From NCBI RefSeq assembly GCF_022605725.1, contig NC_065550.1, positions 38,161,623 to 38,225,622 of the forward strand: DNA of 64,000 bases, written 5' to 3'. The position numbers were made by a program, and so were the translations under genes. Shown here piece by piece: positions 58,215-64,000 of this stretch. Every line of letters begins with the position of its first letter. Within the stretch, counting starts at the first letter, position 1. This DNA is from Anthonomus grandis grandis. Taxonomy: Eukaryota; Arthropoda; Insecta; Coleoptera; Curculionidae. Under the pieces are notes generated by a model, which had not been told where the DNA came from, made no database searches, and saw nothing but the letters and a program-made list of their open reading frames with translations.

Positions 58215-61200
58215 ACTACTAGTTACTGCTACTTCTCAACTACCTGTTCAACTGTCAATTTCCTATTGAAAAAATCACCAAAAATCAGTTTGAAATTTGT
58301 AACTTAAAATGCAGAGTGAAAAATTTCTATTTCAACAATTTCAGGCAACTGAGATCAATTTCCAGGCAGTTGAAATGAATTGTCCACGAAAAATTATCAA
58401 AAACTTCCTTCAACTGCTTATAGAAAAAATATTAAAGGCCTTTTTGAGTTATTCTATACAGTTGAGATGATTTTTTCATTAAAATGTGGCTAGAAGCTAA
58501 TTTTTAACTGCCTGGAATAAATACAAAAAATTACCTGAAAGTAGTTGAAAACGTACCTAAAGGCAAATTTTCCAATTATTTCAGACAGTTGAAAGTCAAA
58601 TTATCGGTGGGAAAAACTTATGAATGACGTAATAATAATTTACCTTGAAATCTTCAACTGCTTGAAATAATTAAAAAAAACATTTTCAAGTTCCTAAAAT
58701 CTATACAAAACAAGTCAAATAATTATTGAATTATTTCAGGCTCAACTGCCTTTTCAACTGTCAATCTCCTATTGAGAAAATCATCAAAAATCAGTCTGAA
58801 ATTTGTTAATGAATTTAAAATGTACAGTGGGAATTTTTAAATACAAATTTTAGGCTATTTCAGTTAACTGAGATCAATTTCCAGGCAGTTGAAATGAATT
58901 CTCCATGAAAATGATCAAAAAACTGCCTAGAAAAAATATATAGATAAAAATTATATTTTAAGAAAATTAGATATTGAAGTTGATTTCTTAAAAATTTATT
59001 CCAAATAGTTGAAAGTCAGTTGCCAGTCATATTTTAACAAAATGTGCATCTCAGTTGTTTGGAGTAGCTGAGATAGAATAAAATTAGGGCTTTTTGAGTT
59101 ATTCTAGACAGTTGAGATGATTTTTTCATTAAAATATGGCTAGAAGCTGATTTTAAACTGCCTGGAACAAATACAAAAATTACCTGAAAGTAGTTGAAAA
59201 CGTACCTAAAGGCAAATTTTCCAATTATTCCAGACAGTTGAAAGTCAAATTATCGGCGGGAAAAACTTATGAATGACGTAATAATAATTTACCTTGAAAT
59301 CTTCAACTGCTTGAAATAATTTAAAAAAACATTTTCAAGTTCCTAAAATCTATACAAAACAAGTCAAATAATTATTGAATTATTTTAGGCTCAACTGCCT
59401 TTTCAACTGTCAATCTCCTATTGAGAAAATCATCAAAAATCAGTCTGAAATTTGTTAGTGATTGAGTTATTCAAGGCAGTTGAGATGATTTTTTTTTATT
59501 AAAATATGGCTAAAAACTGATTTTCAACTGCCTGGACTAAATTTCTAAAAATCAATATTTTGTATTAAAAAAATCATCATTAATCAATTTTAACTGCCTG
59601 GAATAAATACAAAAATACCTGAAAGTACTTGTACCTAGATGTACCGTACCTAGTATGTACTATCTAGTATGTACCGTACCTAGAGGCAAATTTTCCAATT
59701 ATTCCAGACAGTTGAAAGTCAAATTATCGGTGGGAAAAACTTATGAATGACGTAATAATAATTTACTTTGAAATAATTTAAAAAAACATTTTCAATTCCT
59801 AAAATTTATACAAAACAAGTCAAATAATTGTTGAATTATTTTAAGCTCAACTGCCTTTTCAACTGTCAATCTCCTATTGAGAAAAACATCAAAATTCAGT
59901 CTGAAATTTGTAAGTGAACTTAAAATGTACAGTGGGAATTTTTTTTATTTAAATTTTAGGCTATTTCAACAATTTCAGGCAACTGAGATCAATTTCCAGG
60001 CAGTTGAAATGAATTCTCCACGAAAAAATTATCAAAAACTTACTTCAACTGCCTAGAAAAAAATATATAGATAAAAATTATATTTTAAGAAAATTAGATA
60101 TTGAAGTTGATTATTATAAAATTTATTCTAAGTAGTTAAAACTCAGTTGCCAGTCATATTTTAATAAAATGTTCATCTCAGTTGCTTGGAGTAGCTGAGA
60201 CAGAATAAAATTAGAGCTTTTTGAGTTATTCTAGACAGTTGAGATAATTTTTTCATTAGAATGTGGCTAGAAGCTGATTTTTAACTGCCTGGAATAAATA
60301 CAAAAATTACCTAAGTAGTTGAAAACGTACCTAAAGGCAAATTTTCCAATTATTTCAGACAGTTGAAAGTCAAATTATCGGCGGGAAAAACTTATGACTG
60401 ACGTCCATCATAATTTACCTTGAAATCTTCAACTGCCTGAAATAATTTAAAAAAAACACATTTTCAAGTTCCTAAAATCTATACAAAACAAGTCAAATAA
60501 TTTTTGAATTATTTCAGGCTCAACTGCCTTTTAAAATGTACAGTGGGGAATTTTTTTAATACAAATTTTTTAGGCTATATTAGTTTCAGGCAATTGAGAT
60601 CAATTTCCAGGCAGTTGAAATGAATTCTCCACGAAAAATTAACAAAAACTTTCTTCAACCCCCTATAGAAAAAATATTAAAAAACTTTTTGAGTTATTCT
60701 AAATAGTTGGATGATTTTTTTATTAAAATGTGGCTAGAAGCTGATTTTCAACTGCCTAGACTAAATTTCTAAAAAATTAATATTTTGTATTAAAAAAATC
60801 AACATTTATCAATTTTAACTGCCTGAAATGAATACAAAAATTACCTGAAAGTAGTTGAAAACGTACCTAAAGGCAAATTTTCCAATTATTTCAGACAGTT
60901 GAAAGTCAAATTATCGGCGGGAAAAACTTATGACTGACGTCATCATAATTTACCTTGAAATCTTCAACTGCTTGAAATAATTTAAAAAAACATTTCAAGT
61001 TCTTAAAATCTATACAAAACAAGTCAAATAATTATTGAATTATTTTAGGCTCAACTGCCTTTTCAACTGTCAATCTCCTATTGAGAAAATCATCAAAAAT
61101 CAGTCTGAAATTTGTTAGTGATTGAGTTATTCAAGGCAGTTGAGATGATTTTTTTTTATTAAAATATGGCTAAAAACTGATGTTTAACTGCCTGGACTAA

Positions 61201-62090
61201 ATTTTCTAAAAAATAAATATTTTCTAATAAAAAAATTATCATTAATCAATTTTAACTGCCTGGAACAAATACAAAAATTACCTGAAAGTAGTTGAAAACA
61301 TACCTAGAGGCAAATTTTCCAATTATTCCAGACAGTTGAAAGTCAAATTATCGGCGGAAAAAACTTATGACTGACGTCCACATAATTTACCTTGAAATCT
61401 TCAACTGCCTGAAATAATTTAAAAAAAAACACATTTTTAAGTTCTTAAAATCTATACAAAACAAGTAAAATAATTGTTGAATTATTTCAAGCTCAACTGC
61501 CTTTTCAACTGTCAATCTCCTATTGAGAAAATCATCAAAAATCAGTCTGAAATTTCTCAATGAACTTAAAATATACAGTGGGCATTTTTTAATACAAATT
61601 TTAGGCTATTTCAGTTAACTGAGATCAATTTCCAGGCAGCTGAAATGAATTCTCCATGAAAATTTATTTCAACTGCCTAGAAAAAATATATAGATAAAAA
61701 TTATATTTTAAGGAAATTAGATATTGAAGTTGATTATTATAAAATTTCTTCTAAGTAGTTGAAACTCAGTTGCCAGTGATATTTTAATAAAATGTTCATC
61801 TCAGTTGCTTGGAGTAGCTGAGACAGAATAAAATTAGGGCTATTTGAGTTATTCTAGACAGTTGACATGATTTTTTCATTAAAATATGGCTAGAAAGCGA
61901 TTCTCAAGTGCCTGGAATAAACTTAAAAAAAAATCAACATTTGCCTATTGAAAAAAATCATCATTAACTGCCTGGAATAATTTTAAAACTGCATTTGCCT
62001 AAAAAACCGGTAATTAAAGGCAATTTTTCTAATTATTCAGACAGTTGAAAATCAAATTATTAGCGGGAAAAGCTCATGACTTGACATTTA
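58215..62090. repeat. Mosaic repeat of 440-670-bp blocks with CTGCCTGGAA hairpin motifs
   Basis: CAGACAGTTGAAAGTCAAAT recurs at 58582, 59231, 59705, 60356, 60892 and 61329. The phrase CAATCTCCTATTGAGAAAA recurs in step with it. A third block (TATATAGATAAAAATTATAT) occurs only at about 58935, 60063 and 61686. Units are therefore assembled from modules that are present or absent. TTTCCAGGCAGTTGAAATGAA and TTTTAACTGCCTGGAATAAA occur in most blocks in opposite orientations. No coding content. Confidence 0.88.
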
Positions 62091-62379
62091 CCTTGAAATC
62101 TTCTTCACGTGCAGCTTCCACACAGACCATAATTTAAACACTTAAAAATAACCAGTAGCTCCCCAAAACAGAGAGAGATCGAAGGATAAAAAAAGAACAA
62201 AGTGGAACGTGACCATTAACAAAACGGGCAAATTAAAACCGAAAATCTGATGGGCGAAAAACACGCGTTTCTTCTGACCCCCCACGGGAACTCGAACAGC
62301 TGCCTTAAGGGCTCCTTCTTTTTCCTATAGAGAAAAGACCGAGACGAAAAGAGAAAAAAATAGAAGTTCTCTCGAGAAT

Positions 62380-62403
62380 AGAGAGAGAGAGAGAGAGAGA
62401 GAG
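62380..62403 (+). repeat. GA dinucleotide microsatellite
   Basis: An uninterrupted (GA)n run of about 12 repeats in a single-copy island. Confidence 0.93.
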
Positions 62404-62586
62404 GAGAACATGTCCTATCGACGACACTCACGGACTGTGGACGGAATGTGTCGGTTGTCGGGCATTTCCGAAACAGCTGAACATCTGGAACGATTTTGGG
62501 CCGTATTGTTTTGGTTTTTTTCGAGTAGGACAGTGGCGTACCTAGCAATTTGGGAAATCACATACTTTTAGTGAGATTTTTAGGCC

Positions 62587-62740
62587 ACTAGTAGCATGTC
62601 CTCGTTTAATTAAAAATGATTTTCAGAACAAGTTTCCACTTCCCTTTCTCTTATAAATTGTAAAATTATTCCAGGCACTTGAACTCATTTTTGTATGAGT
62701 TTTAGGCAGTACAAGTTCATTTTTTTTGAAAAGTTCAATG
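62587..62740 (+). repeat. Duplicated ~150-bp segment, copy 1
   Basis: Shares CTAGTAGCATG(T/C)C(C/T)TCGTT and CCAGGCACTTGAACTCATTT with 63695-63845, in the same orientation about 1.1 kb away. Copy 2 has an extra ~20-bp A/T stretch. Confidence 0.85.
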
Positions 62741-62883
62741 GCCTTATTATTTTATCGCCATTTCACTCTGGCATAAACTTAAAGGGTCGTAATGCAAATA
62801 ATGTTGTTTCACTCATTATTTTACTTGCTAATTTTGTGGAGAACTGTTGAAACTTAAAAATTATTTTTCTACTGCACTCTAAC

Positions 62884-63320
62884 GCGCATTGACATTTTAC
62901 ACAACTTTTGTTTGAATAATTTTTTTTCCGACTAATAGTTTTTCTGGAAAAAAAATCAAAAACCAAAATTTTGAACATTTTCCCCATGGGTACCCCTTTG
63001 GATTTTTCGAGGAAGACTTTTTTGGGAAAATTGGATATAACTTTTTTCTGGTACGTTTTATCGAAAATCTTTCATAAGACTTTTTTTAAGAGAGAGCTTA
63101 ATCAATTTATAAAAAATGACAATTTTCAAAAAGAAAAAAAAATCTAATTTTCACCGAAAAATTTTACCAATTTTTCAAAAATCCCTCCATAACTTCTTTA
63201 TTTTGAGATATTTTTGATTGGGATTTCAATGCTCAAAAGAAAATTTTTCATACTCTTAATAGTTTTTGAGAAAATGAGGAAAAACTGTTAAGAGGTTTTT
63301 CCTAATTTTATGGAAATTTT
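62884..63320 (+). repeat. Interspersed ~440-bp repeat, copy 2
   Basis: Homologue of 57105-57570, starting near GCGCATTGACATTTTACACA and carrying GGGTACCCCTTTGGATTTTT. No coding potential and no clear terminal repeats. Confidence 0.82.
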
Positions 63321-64000
63321 ATTTTATCTTACTGGAAATAAATTGACTCAGTTGTTGGACCTAAAACTAGTTTGAAAAAAATAATTTAATTTCCCTGACA
63401 GCTTAAATTCCACTTTGAAATGCAATTTCAGGCACATGAAAATAATTTTTGTTTTAATTTCAAGTTGATTTCCGATGATTTTTTCTATAGGAAATTAACC
63501 TCAACTGTCTGAAATAAGTCAGAGATTTGTTGAAATTGATTTTTGTATCTATTCTAGGTAGTTGAAAGCCAGTTTCAAGTCATATTTTAATAGGAAAGTC
63601 TAAAATAGTCCAAAATGTATAAAACAAAATTCATATATCTGGAATACAGTTTGGAGTCAATTTTATTAAATCGACTTAAACGAGGACAAGCCCCACTAGT
63701 AGCATGCCTTCGTTCAAGTCAATGATTTCCATAACGAGTTTCCATTTCCTTTTACTATAATTGTAAAATAGATAATATTTTCAAAATAATTCCAGGCACT
63801 TGAACTCATTTTTGTATGAGTCTTAGGCAGCTACAAGTTCAATGCCTACTTATCTCACTCTGACATAACTTAAAGGGGATACACAATTACTGGAAATAAA
63901 TTGGCTTAGTTGATAACCTAAATTAGTTTTAAAAAATATATTTAATTTCCCTGAAGTTAAATTTCACATTCAATAAATTTCAGGCACTTGAAATGATTTT
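63321..64000. repeat. Degenerate CAGGCA-motif region and duplicated segment, copy 2
   Basis: Contains TTTCAGGCACATGAAAAT, CCTCAACTGTCTGAAAT and CTAGGTAGTTGAAAGCCAG, decayed members of the motif family, and copy 2 of the 62587 segment at 63695-63845. It runs off the window end inside the repeat. Confidence 0.75.

Larger units (their letters stand above)
62091..62883. other. Single-copy island with part of a local duplication
   Basis: 62100-62540 has balanced composition; the 110-residue minus-strand frame at 62216-62548 includes a Ser-Leu run from the GA microsatellite and has no recognisable domain. 62587-62740 is duplicated at 63695-63845. Confidence 0.55.

Noticed and set aside
62216..62548. 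110-codon open frame on the minus strand
   Set aside because: It contains a Ser-Leu run from the GA microsatellite, has no recognisable domain, and nothing nearby looks like a gene.

Overview
The window looks like AT-rich nuclear DNA from an insect, packed with satellite DNA. The evidence is the low GC, the decayed insect-type transposons (Tc1/mariner-like, BEL/Pao-like, Jockey-like LINE), and tandem arrays filling most of the 64 kb. I cannot name the species. I found no convincing host protein-coding gene, tRNA or rRNA. The short open frames are chance frames in repeats or fragments of transposon genes. It reads as a pericentromeric or other heterochromatic gene desert, or possibly a very large intron.

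Layout. 1-1245 is AT-rich sequence ending at a 100-N gap (1261-1360). 1361-3930 is a CACTGG-motif repeat that is itself duplicated. 5531-6807 is an eight-unit 171/172-bp satellite in an A/B dimer pattern. 7740-13040 is a field of small hairpins built on AACTGCCTGGAA / TTCCAGGCAGTT, with duplicated ~1-kb blocks and a 486-bp foldback element (8774-9259). 13048-14713 is a complete but dead Tc1/mariner-type transposon (73-bp inverted repeats, TA target). Its empty target site survives in a duplicated copy at 11860-11869. 15006-15273 is an interspersed element whose inverted partner lies at 11179-11438. 16396-17059 is a BEL/Pao reverse-transcriptase relic and 17640-18590 a LINE relic. 19560-24990 is a ~38-bp-unit satellite carrying the same CTGCCTGGAA motif.

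25000-25760 holds decayed relatives of the large 174-bp satellite at 37870-45243 (about 42 units). 26850-28100, 28565-29660 (inverted) and 30440-35690 belong to one 174-186-bp family with GAGAATATTC dyads; part of it is a 925-bp, five-monomer higher-order repeat. 45244-50820 is degenerate CTGCCTGGAA-motif DNA with a 107-bp inverted pair. 50820-55000 is a 357-bp satellite that appears to be a dimer of ~178 bp. 55700-58210 is a 179/180-bp satellite interrupted by an interspersed repeat. 58215-62090 is a mosaic of 440-670-bp blocks, again carrying the motif. Single-copy islands (for example 28100-28560, 29660-30440, 35690-37870, 55000-55690, 62090-62560) separate the arrays.

Two observations stand out. 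First, a 16-mer (CTCTCACGAGATGTGT), the reverse complement of what I remember as PacBio barcode bc1003, occurs at the contig end before the gap and twice inside the sequence, each time after an A and overwriting about 17 bp of native repeat. This looks like untrimmed adapter barcode in the assembly. Second, one ~12-bp motif, CAACTGCCTGGAA, recurs in both orientations in at least four otherwise different repeat families across some 56 kb, and most satellite families here have monomers or half-units of 171-186 bp. That pattern would fit selection on a protein-binding or nucleosome-phasing unit, or spread of a small hairpin sequence. Both readings are inference.
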